DNA of 45,162 nt from Woeseiaceae bacterium (lineage in GTDB: Bacteria; Pseudomonadota; Gammaproteobacteria; Steroidobacterales; Woeseiaceae): the NCBI GenBank assembly GCA_030066075.1, contig JASJCH010000004.1:1-45162 (forward strand), given 5' to 3'. The notes beneath the pieces were generated by a model. It worked only from the letters and a program-made list of their open reading frames with translations, was not told the DNA's origin and ran no database searches. The first letter of the stretch is position 1, and each line of letters starts with the position of its first letter. Shown here in pieces: positions 24,510-34,418 of the stretch. The position numbers and the translations under genes were made by a program.

Positions 24510-25583
24510 ATGAGCGAGCCACGGACTATCACCGTTGAGTTGGGCGAGCGTAGCTATCCGATTGTTATTGGGAGCGGGCTGCTGGGCGGCGACTTCGACC
24601 TGGGCGCCTACCTTGCTGGCGGCGATTGCCTGGTCGTGACCAACGACACGATCGCGCCGCTCTACCTCGATACGCTGGAAGCGAACCTCTTTGGCAAGTC
24701 CATCGAGACCCTCACGCTGCCGGATGGCGAGGCATTCAAGACGCTGGAAACCATGTCCGGCGTCCTCGACAAGCTCGTCAGCAGCGGCGCCAACCGTGAC
24801 ACGACGCTCGTCGCGCTCGGCGGCGGCGTCATCGGCGACATTACCGGATTCGCCGCGGCCTGTTACATGCGCGGCGTTGCGTTTATCCAGGTGCCGACTA
24901 CCCTGCTCGCCCAGGTCGACTCGTCGGTCGGCGGCAAGACCGGCGTCAACCACGCCCTGGGCAAGAACCTGATCGGGGCCTTCCACCAGCCGCGCGTGGT
25001 GCTGATCGACACCAGGACCCTGGACACCCTTCCCGATCGCGAGCTCAGCGCTGGCCTGGCAGAAGTCATCAAGGCGGGCGCGATCGCCGATGCCGAATTT
25101 TTCGAATGGCTCGAGGACAACATCGGCGCGCTGGTCGCGCGCGACCCGGAGGCCCTGGCCCATGCGGTTCAGCGATCCTGCGAGATCAAGGCCGAAGTGG
25201 TGTCCGAAGACGAGCGCGAGGCTGGCCGTCGGGCGATACTGAATTTCGGCCATACTTTCGGTCATGCGATTGAACATTGCCAGGGCTACGGCGAGTGGCT
25301 GCACGGCGAGGCCGTTGCGGCAGGTATGGTCATGGCAGCCGGGCTGAGCGGGATCGACCAGGCCGATATCGATCGGCTGCAGGCATTGCTGAAGGCCGCC
25401 AACCTGCCGGTTGCTCCCCCCGCGGTCGGGTCGCAGGCGATGCTGGACGCTATGGGCATGGACAAGAAGGTGCTCGACAAGCAGCTGCGATTCGTCGTCC
25501 TCGATAAGCTCGGTCATGCCACCGTTACGAGCGACTATGATCGATCAGTCCTCGATGCAGTGCTGGAAGCGGCGGACGGATGA
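24510..25583 (+). CDS. aroB: 3-dehydroquinate synthase
   Basis: 357 residues. NAD-binding and active-site signatures include [55 protein letters not shown] and metal ligands in [12 protein letters not shown] and [11 protein letters not shown]. It converts DAHP to 3-dehydroquinate, the second step of the shikimate pathway. It follows aroK with a 110-base gap filled by the palindromic element and overlaps dgt by four bases (ATGA). Confidence 0.97.
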   Translation: MSEPRTITVELGERSYPIVIGSGLLGGDFDLGAYLAGGDCLVVTNDTIAPLYLDTLEANLFGKSIETLTLPDGEAFKTLETMSGVLDKLVSSGANRDTTLVALGGGVIGDITGFAAACYMRGVAFIQVPTTLLAQVDSSVGGKTGVNHALGKNLIGAFHQPRVVLIDTRTLDTLPDRELSAGLAEVIKAGAIADAEFFEWLEDNIGALVARDPEALAHAVQRSCEIKAEVVSEDEREAGRRAILNFGHTFGHAIEHCQGYGEWLHGEAVAAGMVMAAGLSGIDQADIDRLQALLKAANLPVAPPAVGSQAMLDAMGMDKKVLDKQLRFVVLDKLGHATVTSDYDRSVLDAVLEAADG

Positions 25584-26704
25584 GCGAACTGGCTCCGTAT
25601 GCCGCCAGTGAGGCGCAAAGTCGGGGCAGGCGCTACGCAGAGCCCGGGGCGCAATACCGTGGCGAGTACCAGCGTGACCGCGACCGGATCATCCACTCGA
25701 CCGCGTTCCGACGCCTTATCTACAAGACCCAGGTTTTCGTCAATCACGAGGGAGACCTGTACCGCACGCGGCTGACGCATTCGCTGGAGGTCTCGCAGAT
25801 CGGCCGCTCGGTCGCGACGGCGCTGGCGCTTAACGAGGCGCTAACCGAAGCAATATGCCTCGCGCACGACCTCGGCCACACGCCGTTCGGACACGCCGGG
25901 CAGGATGAGCTCAACGACTGCATGCGTGAGTTCGGCGGCTTTGAACACAACCTGCAGTCGCTGCGGGTGGTCGACGAGCTGGAGGCGAAGTACGCCGATT
26001 TTCCCGGCCTCAACCTGATGTTCGAGACGCGTGAGGGCATTCTCAAGCACTGCTCGAAGGCCAACGCGCGCCAGCTCGGCGATGTCGGCCGCCGCTTTCT
26101 CGACCGCGAACAGCCGGGCCTCGAGGCGCAGATCGCGAACATCGCCGACGCTATCGCCTACAACAATCATGACGTGGACGATGGCCTGCGGGCCGGCCTG
26201 CTGACGCTGGGGCAGCTGCAGGACCAGCCGCTGTTCTCGGCCGGGTACGAGGAGGTGCAGCGCCTTCATCCGGGCCTCGAGGACCGGCGCCTGATCTACG
26301 AGACCATACGGCGCATGATCGGCACGGTCGTAACGGACCTGATCGAGAACACGCGCGCGAACATCGACGCGGCGGCGCCGCAATCGATCGACGATGTGCG
26401 CAAGGCCGGCAAAGTCCTGGTCGCGTTTTCGGACGAGGTCTACCAACAGCACCTGTCGCTCAAGCGTTTCCTGCAGAAGCATCTCTACTCGCATGAGCAG
26501 AAGCTGGCGATGACGCGGCGGGCGCAGCGCATCGTGCGCGAGCTTTTCGACCTTTACTCGACCGACGTCAGCCGGCTGCCGCCGGAATTTGCACGGCGCG
26601 CCGAGGGCAAGGACCGGGCCGGGCAGGCGCGCGTCGTCGCCGACTATGTCGCCGGGATGACCGACCGTTACGCGATCGCCGAACACGAACGCCTCCTCAG
26701 CTAG
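25580..26704 (+). CDS. dgt: dGTP triphosphohydrolase-like HD protein
   Basis: 374 residues. The HD-domain metal site is clear: [15 protein letters not shown] (His), [13 protein letters not shown] (His-Asp), and the later NNHDVDDGL. The N-terminal [21 protein letters not shown] is the dGTPase signature. It is shorter than E. coli Dgt and matches the class of about 370-450 residues that hydrolyses dNTPs to nucleosides and triphosphate, often with allosteric dNTP activation. It is translationally coupled to aroB, a common neighbour in gammaproteobacteria. Preferred substrate cannot be read from sequence. Confidence 0.92.
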   Translation: MSELAPYAASEAQSRGRRYAEPGAQYRGEYQRDRDRIIHSTAFRRLIYKTQVFVNHEGDLYRTRLTHSLEVSQIGRSVATALALNEALTEAICLAHDLGHTPFGHAGQDELNDCMREFGGFEHNLQSLRVVDELEAKYADFPGLNLMFETREGILKHCSKANARQLGDVGRRFLDREQPGLEAQIANIADAIAYNNHDVDDGLRAGLLTLGQLQDQPLFSAGYEEVQRLHPGLEDRRLIYETIRRMIGTVVTDLIENTRANIDAAAPQSIDDVRKAGKVLVAFSDEVYQQHLSLKRFLQKHLYSHEQKLAMTRRAQRIVRELFDLYSTDVSRLPPEFARRAEGKDRAGQARVVADYVAGMTDRYAIAEHERLLS

Positions 26705-26758
26705 GGCTGCTCTGATAGAATGCGCCCGCGCCGGCGTTAGAGACAGAGAGGATTGCGA

Positions 26759-27472
26759 GTGCAGCACAAGGACATTTCACCAAGGGACAGGCTCATATTT
26801 GCGATGGACGTCCCCGATTGCGACCAGGCGCGTGGCCTGGCCGACGAACTCGGCGACGCCGTGACCTTCTACAAGATCGGGCTCGAGCTCATGATGAGCG
26901 GCGGTTACTTCGAGCTGCTCGACTGGATGCTCGAGCGAGACAAGAAGGTCTTCTGCGACCTGAAGTTCTTCGATATTCCGGCAACCGTTGCGTCCGCTGT
27001 TCGCCAGCTCAAGGACCGCGGCGCCACGTTCGTTACCGTGCACGGTAACCAGTCGATCATGGAAGCTGCCGCCGAGAACAAGGGCGACACGCTGAAAGTC
27101 CTCGGCGTGACCGTGCTGACGAGCCTCGACCGTGGCGATCTCGACGACCTCGGCTTCGACTGCGACGTAGGAGACCTGGTGCTGTCGCGGGCGCGCCGCG
27201 CGCTGGAGGCGGGTTGCGACGGCGTCATTTCATCAGGACTCGAGGTGCCGCGACTGCGTGACAACGTTGACGACAAGCTCCTGGTCGTCACGCCGGGAAT
27301 CCGTCCGGTCGACAACAAGCCGGCCGGTGACCAGAAACGCGTCGTCACGGTGGACACCGCGTTTGGGAATGGCGCTGATTACATCGTGGTCGGGCGTCCG
27401 ATTCGCGACGCCGATAGTCCACGCGAGGCCGCCGAGGCCATGCAAGCAACCATCGAAAAGGCGGTCGCCTGA
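26759..27472 (+). CDS. pyrF: Orotidine 5'-phosphate decarboxylase
   Basis: 237 residues from the GTG at 26759, chosen because AGAGGA (26747-26752) is about six bases upstream; the in-frame TTG at 26753 is too close to it. The catalytic Asp-x-Lys-x-x-Asp array is [12 protein letters not shown], with later VTPGIRP and phosphate-binding DYIVVGRPI. It makes UMP from OMP, the last step of de novo pyrimidine synthesis. TAGAAT at 26716-26721 is a possible -10 box without a clear -35. Its stop shares one base with the hemE ATG (TGATG). Confidence 0.96.
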   Translation: MQHKDISPRDRLIFAMDVPDCDQARGLADELGDAVTFYKIGLELMMSGGYFELLDWMLERDKKVFCDLKFFDIPATVASAVRQLKDRGATFVTVHGNQSIMEAAAENKGDTLKVLGVTVLTSLDRGDLDDLGFDCDVGDLVLSRARRALEAGCDGVISSGLEVPRLRDNVDDKLLVVTPGIRPVDNKPAGDQKRVVTVDTAFGNGADYIVVGRPIRDADSPREAAEAMQATIEKAVA

Positions 27473-28536
27473 TGAAGGAACTCAAAAACGACTTGTTACT
27501 GCGCGCCCTGTTGCGCGAGCCGACCGAGCGCACGCCGCTGTGGATCATGCGCCAGGCCGGCCGCTACCTGCCCGAGTACCGGGCAACACGCGCGCAGGCC
27601 GGCGACTTCATGAGCCTGTGCCGCAACGCGGAACTGGCCTGTGAAGTTACGATGCAGCCGCTGCGGCGCTACAAGCTCGATGCCGCGATCCTGTTCTCCG
27701 ATATCCTGACGGTGCCGGACGCGCTCGGCCTCGGGCTGTATTTCGTGACGGGCGAGGGCCCCAAGTTCGAACGACCGGTGCAGAGTGCCGCCGCGATCCG
27801 CAAGCTCGCGGTACCCGATGTCGCGGACTCACTGGGTTACGTCTTCGAGGCCGTAAGCACGATCCGCCGGGAGCTCGACGGCGCCGTGCCGCTGATCGGT
27901 TTCGCGGGCAGCCCATGGACCGTCGGCACCTACATGGTCGAAGGGGGATCGAGCCGCGAGTTTCCGACCATCAAGGGCCTGGCAAAGGAAGACCCGGCGG
28001 CGCTCGATGCAATGCTGGACATCGTCGTACAGACGACGACCGAATACCTGAATGCGCAGGTCGCGGCGGGTGCGCAGGCGCTGATGATCTTCGATACCTG
28101 GGGTTCCGCGCTCGAACGCGACGACTACCTGCGGTTTTCGCTCGACCCGATGCAGCGCATCGTCGACAACCTCACGCGAGAAAGTGAAGGGCGCCGCGTA
28201 CCCGTGATCCTGTTCACCAAGGGAGCCGGACCGCTACTCACGGACATGGTGGGGACGGGCTGCGATGCCCTGGGCGTGGACTGGACGACGAGCCTCGCCG
28301 ACGCGCGCAAGTACACGGAAGACAAGGTGGCCCTGCAGGGCAATCTCAACCCGGCGACGCTGCGTGAGTCACCTGAAACGATTCGCCAGGGCGTGGCCGA
28401 TACGCTGGCAAGCTACGGCAAGGGCCCGGGCCACGTCTTCAACCTCGGTCACGGGGTTACACCCGATATCGATCCTGATCACGTTGCGGCGCTGGTCGAC
28501 GCGGTGCACGAGCTGAGCCCGCAGTACCACGACTGA
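27472..28536 (+). CDS. hemE: Uroporphyrinogen decarboxylase
   Basis: 354 residues. Both PROSITE-type signatures are present: [17 protein letters not shown] near residues 20-36 and [18 protein letters not shown] near 143-160. Catalytic Asp of the decarboxylase lies in [15 protein letters not shown]. The end [22 protein letters not shown] is typical. It removes four acetate carboxyls from uroporphyrinogen III in the cytoplasm. It is coupled to pyrF. The heme theme recurs with hemW upstream. Confidence 0.97.
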   Translation: MKELKNDLLLRALLREPTERTPLWIMRQAGRYLPEYRATRAQAGDFMSLCRNAELACEVTMQPLRRYKLDAAILFSDILTVPDALGLGLYFVTGEGPKFERPVQSAAAIRKLAVPDVADSLGYVFEAVSTIRRELDGAVPLIGFAGSPWTVGTYMVEGGSSREFPTIKGLAKEDPAALDAMLDIVVQTTTEYLNAQVAAGAQALMIFDTWGSALERDDYLRFSLDPMQRIVDNLTRESEGRRVPVILFTKGAGPLLTDMVGTGCDALGVDWTTSLADARKYTEDKVALQGNLNPATLRESPETIRQGVADTLASYGKGPGHVFNLGHGVTPDIDPDHVAALVDAVHELSPQYHD

Positions 28537-28540
28537 GTGT

Positions 28541-28903
28541 CTACTTCAGCTCAACCTCGACGATGTGACACTCCTCGATCACGTTGGCCGTGTCGCCGCC
28601 GTGCGTATTGGCCGGTTGCCAGGCGGGTTCGCCGAACCTGAACGACTCCATGCGCTTGCCGCTGTCGTCTTCGACCATCCAGGCGCACGGGTTGAGGTAA
28701 ACAACGACGCGATCGGGCTGGGACACCAGCGGCGAGGTTTCGCCATTGCGTAAGGTGCGCTTCAGCACGCGCACCTGCTCGTTCTCGAACGCCAGCTCGT
28801 AGATATGCGGGGCCGCACGTAGCGGGTCGAGTGGCGAGGTGGCCGCCATGCCGACGGCGATGCCGAGGACAAACAGTCCAAGGCCGATCAGTATTTTCTT
28901 CAT
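28541..28903 (-). CDS. Small membrane-anchored cupin-like protein
   Basis: 120 residues. An N-terminal hydrophobic helix (KKILIGLGLFVLGIAVGMAA) anchors or exports the protein. The remainder has the strand pattern of a small cupin barrel: YELAFENEQVRVLKRTLRNGE, then PDRVVVYLNPCAWMVEDDSG, then FGEPAWQPANTHGGDTANV. The usual metal-binding His-x-His pair of cupin motif 1 is missing, so enzyme activity is doubtful. It is 39 bases downstream of fadD on the same strand and ends four bases from the convergent hemE stop. Function unknown. Confidence 0.75.
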   Translation of the reverse strand: MKKILIGLGLFVLGIAVGMAATSPLDPLRAAPHIYELAFENEQVRVLKRTLRNGETSPLVSQPDRVVVYLNPCAWMVEDDSGKRMESFRFGEPAWQPANTHGGDTANVIEECHIVEVELK

Positions 28904-28942
28904 GGATTGCTTCGTCGCTGGGCTGCTCGCACTGACGAGGAG

Positions 28943-30604
28943 CTACTCGTCTCTGAGGGCGCGACGCAGGATCTTGCCGACGTTGGTCTTCGGCAATTCG
29001 TCGCGAAATTCGACTTCCCTGGGCCGCTTGTAGTTGGTCAGATTCTCGCGGCAGTGATCGATCACATCCTGCTCGGTCACGCCGGGATCGGTGCGCACGA
29101 CGAACAGCTTCACGACCTCGCCCGACTTTTCGTCCGGCATGCCGATCGCGGCGGCCTCGAGGACGCCGTCCATCTCGACGACGACATTCTCGATCTCGTT
29201 CGGGTAAACATTGAAGCCGGACACCAGGATCATGTCTTTCTTGCGATCCTCGATGTGGGTAAAGCCGTTCTCGTCCATGCGGCCCACGTCGCCGGTCTTG
29301 AGCCAGCCGCCCGGCAGCATGACGTCGGCGGTCTCCTGCGGACGCTGCCAGTACCCTTCCATGACCTGCGGTCCCTTGACGCAGATCTCGCCAATCTCGC
29401 CGATTGGCAGCGGGTTGCCGTCGTCATCAGCGATCATGATGTCCGTGCCCGGCACGGGCAGGCCGATGGAGCCGTTGAAGCCGCTCTTGAACGCGTTAGC
29501 CGTGGCGATCGGTGACGTCTCCGTCAGCCCGTAGCCCTGCAGGATAGGCTTGCCCGTGACCTTCTCCCACTCCTCGGCGATTGCCGGCTGCACCGCCATG
29601 CCGCCGCCGACGCAGGCGCGCAGGCCGCTGAAATCGAGATCCTTGAAGCCCGGTGTGTTCAGGAGCGCAGCGAACAGCGTGTTGACGCCCGTGATCAGGC
29701 TGAACTTGTGCTTGCCGAGTTCGGCGACAAAGCCCTTCGAGTCCCTGGGGTTGGTAATCAGGATGTTCTCGCCGCCCATGGCGCAGATCGTCAGGCAATT
29801 ACCTTGCAGGGCGAAGATGTGGTACAGCGGCAGCGCCGTAATCGCGATGATCCACGGCAGGCCATCGTAGACACCGTCCTGCCACAGCATGATCTGCTGC
29901 ACGTTGCGTACGAGGTTGCGGTGACTCAGCATCGCGCCCTTGGAGACGCCCGTCGTGCCTCCGGTGTACTGCAGGAACGCGATGTCGGCATAGCCCAGCT
30001 CGACATGCTGGAGCCCCTTGTTCTTGCCGGATCGCAGCGCCGCGCGAAACGTCTCGGCGCCGGGCAGCGAGTAGGCCGGCACGGCGCGTTTGACGTAGCG
30101 CAGTACGATATTCGTTACAAGGCCGCGCGGGAAATTCAGCAGGTCGCCGACGCCCGTCGTGATGATGTGGTCCACGGGCGTCTTGTCGATGACGGCCTCG
30201 AGCGTGTGGGCGAAGTTCTCGAGAATCACAATGCAGCGGGCGCCTGAATCTTTGAGCTGGTGCTCGAGCTCGCGCGCCGTGTACAGCGGATTGACGTTTA
30301 CGGCAACCAGCCCCGCCCGAAAGATGGCGGCCAGGGTCACGGGGTACTGCAACACGTTGGGCAACATGATCGCGACGCGTTCGCCGCGCGTCAGCCCGAG
30401 GTCCTGCTGCAAGTGACAGGCGAGCTGCATCGATAGCTCGTCGACCTCGCGATAGGAGAGAGTTGTCCCCATGTTGGTGTACGCGGGGCGCTCGGGCCAG
30501 GCGTCGAACGAGTGCTCGAAAATCTCGCGCACGCTGCGGAACGGAGGCTCCGGTAGTTCGCTCGGGACGCTCTCCGGGTAGGACTTTAGCCAGATCTTTT
30601 CCAA
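28943..30604 (-). CDS. fadD: Long-chain fatty acid-CoA ligase, TTG start
   Basis: 553 residues. The AMP-binding P-loop YTGGTTGVSKGAMLSH, GYGLTETSP, the adenine-contact region GWLKTGDVGRMDENGF, and the C-terminal catalytic lysine in ELPKTNVGKILRRALRDE are all present. It activates fatty acids with ATP and CoA at the inner membrane for beta-oxidation. The start codon is TTG (30604-30602), supported by AGAGG seven bases upstream and by the family N-terminus MEKIWLKSYPESVP. It lies 10 bases after tesA, so thioesterase and ligase are made together. Confidence 0.96.
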   Translation of the reverse strand: MEKIWLKSYPESVPSELPEPPFRSVREIFEHSFDAWPERPAYTNMGTTLSYREVDELSMQLACHLQQDLGLTRGERVAIMLPNVLQYPVTLAAIFRAGLVAVNVNPLYTARELEHQLKDSGARCIVILENFAHTLEAVIDKTPVDHIITTGVGDLLNFPRGLVTNIVLRYVKRAVPAYSLPGAETFRAALRSGKNKGLQHVELGYADIAFLQYTGGTTGVSKGAMLSHRNLVRNVQQIMLWQDGVYDGLPWIIAITALPLYHIFALQGNCLTICAMGGENILITNPRDSKGFVAELGKHKFSLITGVNTLFAALLNTPGFKDLDFSGLRACVGGGMAVQPAIAEEWEKVTGKPILQGYGLTETSPIATANAFKSGFNGSIGLPVPGTDIMIADDDGNPLPIGEIGEICVKGPQVMEGYWQRPQETADVMLPGGWLKTGDVGRMDENGFTHIEDRKKDMILVSGFNVYPNEIENVVVEMDGVLEAAAIGMPDEKSGEVVKLFVVRTDPGVTEQDVIDHCRENLTNYKRPREVEFRDELPKTNVGKILRRALRDE

Positions 30605-30614
30605 GGTACTGCCT

Positions 30615-31226
30615 CTACTTTGCTAACGCTTCGACGATCACGGGCCATGCATTATCCAGCAGAAGCGGCTGTGCTGCAGCATTCGGGTGAATGCCGTCGT
30701 CCTGCATCAGCTCCTCGTTGAGAGCGACGCCCTCCATGAAAAACTCGATCCACGGGGTTTCGTACTGTGTGGCTACCTCGCGAAACGCGGCTTCGAACTG
30801 TTCTATGTAACGCTGGCCGTAGTTTCGCGGGATGGTGATGCCGAGCAATACCACGGCCGCGCCGGACGCCTTGCTGGCGGTGACGATGGTCTCGAGGTTC
30901 TCTTTCGTGCGACTCGGCGGAAAGCCGCGCAGCCCGTCGTTGCCGCCCAGCGCCAGGATCACCAGCGCCGGGCTGAAGGTCTCGATAGCGCTGCCGATGC
31001 GGGTGGCGCCGCCCTCGGTCGTTTCACCGCTGATGCTGGCGTTGACGACGCGATGTTCGTACCCTTGCTCCTGCAGCCGCGACTGCAACAATGACGTCCA
31101 GGATTGGTCAACATCTATTCCGTATCCGGCGCTGAGGCTGTCGCCGAAAACGAGTACAGTCGGCGGTTCCGCACTATCCGCGGTGGCGGCCAGGAACAGG
31201 ATCAAAAAGGCAAAAAGTCTACGCAT
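30615..31226 (-). CDS. tesA: Periplasmic SGNH-family thioesterase/arylesterase TesA
   Basis: 203 residues. A signal peptide (MRRLFAFLILFLAATADSAE) targets the periplasm. SGNH blocks: FGDSLSAGYG with nucleophile S30, the oxyanion Gly in NASISGETT, the Asn block ALGGNDGLRG, and catalytic Asp/His in DDGIHPNAAAQ. TesA hydrolyses acyl-CoA, lysophospholipid and ester substrates. Its start codon overlaps that of ybbA on the opposite strand within the palindrome CATG (31224-31227). The tesA/ybbA/ybbP divergence also exists in E. coli. Confidence 0.95.
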   Translation of the reverse strand: MRRLFAFLILFLAATADSAEPPTVLVFGDSLSAGYGIDVDQSWTSLLQSRLQEQGYEHRVVNASISGETTEGGATRIGSAIETFSPALVILALGGNDGLRGFPPSRTKENLETIVTASKASGAAVVLLGITIPRNYGQRYIEQFEAAFREVATQYETPWIEFFMEGVALNEELMQDDGIHPNAAAQPLLLDNAWPVIVEALAK

Positions 31227-31932
31227 GGAAAATCAATCGACGGCCAGTGCCGCCGTTCTGGCAGTACACGGCATCAGCAAAGAGGTTAGCAGTCCCGAGG
31301 GTACTCTGACCATTCTCGACGACGTCAGTTTCGAAGTCCGGGCCGGCGAAAGCGTCGCGATTGTGGGGCCGTCCGGCGCCGGCAAGTCCACGCTCTTGGC
31401 GCTGCTGGCGGGCCTGGACCTGCCGACCTGCGGCCACGTCGTGCTCAACGGCGCCAACCTGTCCAGCCTGGACGAGGACGGCCGCGCCATCGTGCGCGCC
31501 GAACACGTGGGCTTTGTCTTCCAGTCGTTCCACCTGGTGCCGTCGCTGAACGCGCTCGAAAACGTGATGCTGCCCCTGGAGCTGGCCGGCGGCGAGGATG
31601 CCCGCAAGGCGTCCGGCGACATCATCAACAAGGTCGGTCTGAGCGATCGCTGGAGCCATTACCCGGCGCAGCTATCCGGGGGTGAGAAGCAGCGCGTGGC
31701 GATCGCAAGGGCGTTTGCCACCGAGCCGGCAGTGCTGTTTGCCGACGAACCGACGGGCAACCTCGACAGCCGCACCGGGGCCAACATCATGGAGCTGATG
31801 TTCGACCTGAATCGCAGCAGCTCGACGACGCTCGTCCTGGTCACTCATGATCTCTCGCTCGCCGAACGCTGCGACCGGGTCATCAGCCTCGACGGCGGCA
31901 AGCTCGTCAGCGACACGAAGTCCGCCGCATGA
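31225..31932 (+). CDS. ybbA: ABC transporter ATP-binding protein, YbbA type
   Basis: 235 residues. Walker A GPSGAGKST at 48-56, Q-loop FQSFHLVPSLNALENVMLPLE, signature LSGGEKQRVAIARAF, Walker B VLFADEPTGNLD, and H-loop VLVTHDLSLAERC. It belongs to the LolD/MacB-like mechanotransmission group. The start at 31225 is the only ATG before the conserved fold. The long open frame upstream to 30832 is antisense to tesA and is not coding. It overlaps the permease gene by ATGA. Confidence 0.94.
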   Translation: MENQSTASAAVLAVHGISKEVSSPEGTLTILDDVSFEVRAGESVAIVGPSGAGKSTLLALLAGLDLPTCGHVVLNGANLSSLDEDGRAIVRAEHVGFVFQSFHLVPSLNALENVMLPLELAGGEDARKASGDIINKVGLSDRWSHYPAQLSGGEKQRVAIARAFATEPAVLFADEPTGNLDSRTGANIMELMFDLNRSSSTTLVLVTHDLSLAERCDRVISLDGGKLVSDTKSAA

Positions 31933-34418
31933 AGTCGCTGCGTTTCGCCTTGCGCAGTTTCGGCCGCGAGCTTCGCTCCGGCGAGGTGCTCGTCCTGCTG
32001 GCCGCCGTTGCCCTGGCGGTTGCGGCGCTGACCGCCGTTGGCTTCCTGACCGACCGCATCGGCAAGGCCGTTGCCCGACAGGCCAACGAGGTTCTTGCCG
32101 CTGACCTGCGTTTGCGTTCGCAGGAACCGATACCGGCGAGCTGGAGCGAGATGGCGCAGGGGTACGGCCTGCAGACGGCAGAGACCACCACCTTCCCCAG
32201 CGTGGTATTCGCTGGCGACCTGAGCGCGCTTGCGACGATCAAGGCCGTCAGCGACACCTATCCGCTGCGCGGCAACGTGCGCATCGCGGAGCAGCTGTTC
32301 GGCGAGCAGATCACCGTGGAACATACGCCGGCACAGGGCGAAGTCTGGGCGGACGGCGCCCTGTTAGCCAGGGTAAACGCCGACATTGGCGACCGATTAC
32401 TGGTGGGCAACCTGGAGCTCGAGGTTACGGCCGTGCTGACCTACCGGCCGGACCAGAGCATGGGTTTCGCGTCGCTGGCTCCGTCGCTACTCATGAACAT
32501 CGATGACATCCCGGCGTCCGGGCTGATCATCGAGGGCAGCCGCGTGGGCTACGCATTACTCGTAGCGGGCAACGAGGACGCCGTGAACGAGTTCGACGCG
32601 ACGATCCAGCCGGAACTGCCGGACGCCGTGCGGTCTTCGAACCGCGAGGAGAGCAGCGAGCGCGCATACCGGGCCGCCGATCGCGCGCAGCGCTTCCTGT
32701 CGCTGACCGCCATCATCGCCCTGCTGCTGAGCGCGGTCGCGGTAGCGATGTCGGCGCGGCGGTTCGCGCACCGCCGTATGGACACCGTCGCGCTGATGAA
32801 GAGCCTCGGCGCGACGCAGGGTTTCGTCATCGCGGTGTCGATCGTGCAGCTCGTGCTGCTGGGCATACTCGGCGTGGCTGTCGGCAGCGCCGTCGGCTTC
32901 GCCGCCGAGAAAACGCTCACGATGGTGCTTGCCGACCTGATCGCGAGCGACCTCCCGCCGGTCGGGCCGATGCCGGTCGTGCTGGCAAGTGGCAGCGCCC
33001 TCGTGTTGCTCGTGGGCTTTGCTTTGCCGTCGTTGATCCAGCTACGTAATACGCCGCCGCTGCGCGTATTGCGGCATGACGCGATGCCGCCCGCGCCGTC
33101 GCGGATTCTCGTGGCCGGCCTGTCACTGGCTGCCGTTGCCGCGTTGCTGTATCGCTCGGTCGGGGATGCGCAAATGCTGGTCATACTGCTCGGTGGCATC
33201 ATCGTGATCGCCGCGGCGCTGTATATGGTCGGGCGCGCCCTGGTTGCGACGATGGGCCGCTTCCGTTCCGGTGTCGGTGTTGCCTGGCGCTATGGCCTGG
33301 CGAACGTTGCGCGCCGCGGCCGCGACAGCGCCGTGCAGGTGGTCGCGTTCGGGCTCGGGCTCACGGTGTTGCTGTTATTGACGATCGTTCGCACCGACCT
33401 GCTCGACGGCTGGCGCCAGACTCTCGATGAGAACGCGCCGAATCACTTCATGATCAACATCCAGCCGCAGGAGCGCGAGTCGGTCGCCGACATCTATCGC
33501 TCGGCCGGCGTCGAGCCGCCGGAGTTCATGCCGCTGGTTCGTGCGCGCATGTCCACGATTAACGGCATTTCGGTCAAGGATCGCGAATACCCGGACCCGG
33601 GCGGCCGCTGGATGGCCAATCGCGAGGCCAACCTCTCGTACGCGGCCAGGCTCTCCTCGAGCAACGAGATTCTCGAAGGCGAGTGGTGGCCCGAGGACTA
33701 CGACGGACCGCCGCTGATTTCGGTCGAAGAAGAAGCCGCGGTGGAAACCGGCCTGGTGCTCGGCGACACGCTGGTGTTCAACGTGGCGGGCCGCGAGGTG
33801 GAAGCTACGATTGCGAGCATCCGGAAGATCAACTGGGACTCTTTCCAGCCGAACTTCTTCATGGTGTTCTCACCCGGCGCCCTCGACGGCATGCCGACGA
33901 CCTATATCTCCAGCCTGCGGCTGGCGCCGGAAGAGCGGCCCGTGCTCGTGGATCTCGTGCGCAAGCACCCGAGCATTTCGGTCATCGACCTCGACGCCAT
34001 CCTGCAGCAGGTGCGTGGCATCGTGCAGAAGGCGAGTCTCGCTGTGCAGGCCGTGTTCGTGTTCACGCTGGCGGCAGGCATTGCTGTGCTGTTTGCAGCC
34101 GTGCAGTCCACGATCGATGAGCGCCGTTTTGAAAGCGCCATGCTGCGCGCCCTGGGCGCCCGCAAGCGCATCGTGTTTTCCGGCGTCATGGCCGAATTCG
34201 CGGCGCTCGGCGCCGCGGCCGGTGTGCTGGCCTCGGCCGGCGCGTCGATCCTGGCCGCGATCGTTGCGGTACGCCTGTTCGAACTGCCCTACGAGTTCAA
34301 CCCCTGGCTCTGGATAGCGGGGGTTGGCGCAGGCATCTTCGTCGTCTGCATCAGCGGCTACATTGCGGCGCGCAGCGCCGTCAACGCCGCGCCCGTCGAC
34401 GTGCTGCGGGCGGCCTGA
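31929..34418 (+). CDS. ybbP: ABC transporter permease, YbbP type (FtsX/MacB fold)
   Basis: 829 residues, matching YbbP-like permeases of about 800. The first helix is at about 18-40, followed by a large periplasmic domain, then FtsX-type membrane blocks near 255-360 (with the coupling segment RRMDTVALMKSLGATQGFV), a second periplasmic domain at about 485-690, and final helices at 700-825 with DERRFESAMLRALGARKR, the repeat of the coupling motif. The internal duplication is typical of YbbP/LolCE-like proteins. Substrate unknown; in E. coli it is linked to lipid or hydrophobic compound handling only by proximity to tesA. The stop shares one base with the Nudix ATG. Confidence 0.92.
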   Translation: MKSLRFALRSFGRELRSGEVLVLLAAVALAVAALTAVGFLTDRIGKAVARQANEVLAADLRLRSQEPIPASWSEMAQGYGLQTAETTTFPSVVFAGDLSALATIKAVSDTYPLRGNVRIAEQLFGEQITVEHTPAQGEVWADGALLARVNADIGDRLLVGNLELEVTAVLTYRPDQSMGFASLAPSLLMNIDDIPASGLIIEGSRVGYALLVAGNEDAVNEFDATIQPELPDAVRSSNREESSERAYRAADRAQRFLSLTAIIALLLSAVAVAMSARRFAHRRMDTVALMKSLGATQGFVIAVSIVQLVLLGILGVAVGSAVGFAAEKTLTMVLADLIASDLPPVGPMPVVLASGSALVLLVGFALPSLIQLRNTPPLRVLRHDAMPPAPSRILVAGLSLAAVAALLYRSVGDAQMLVILLGGIIVIAAALYMVGRALVATMGRFRSGVGVAWRYGLANVARRGRDSAVQVVAFGLGLTVLLLLTIVRTDLLDGWRQTLDENAPNHFMINIQPQERESVADIYRSAGVEPPEFMPLVRARMSTINGISVKDREYPDPGGRWMANREANLSYAARLSSSNEILEGEWWPEDYDGPPLISVEEEAAVETGLVLGDTLVFNVAGREVEATIASIRKINWDSFQPNFFMVFSPGALDGMPTTYISSLRLAPEERPVLVDLVRKHPSISVIDLDAILQQVRGIVQKASLAVQAVFVFTLAAGIAVLFAAVQSTIDERRFESAMLRALGARKRIVFSGVMAEFAALGAAAGVLASAGASILAAIVAVRLFELPYEFNPWLWIAGVGAGIFVVCISGYIAARSAVNAAPVDVLRAA

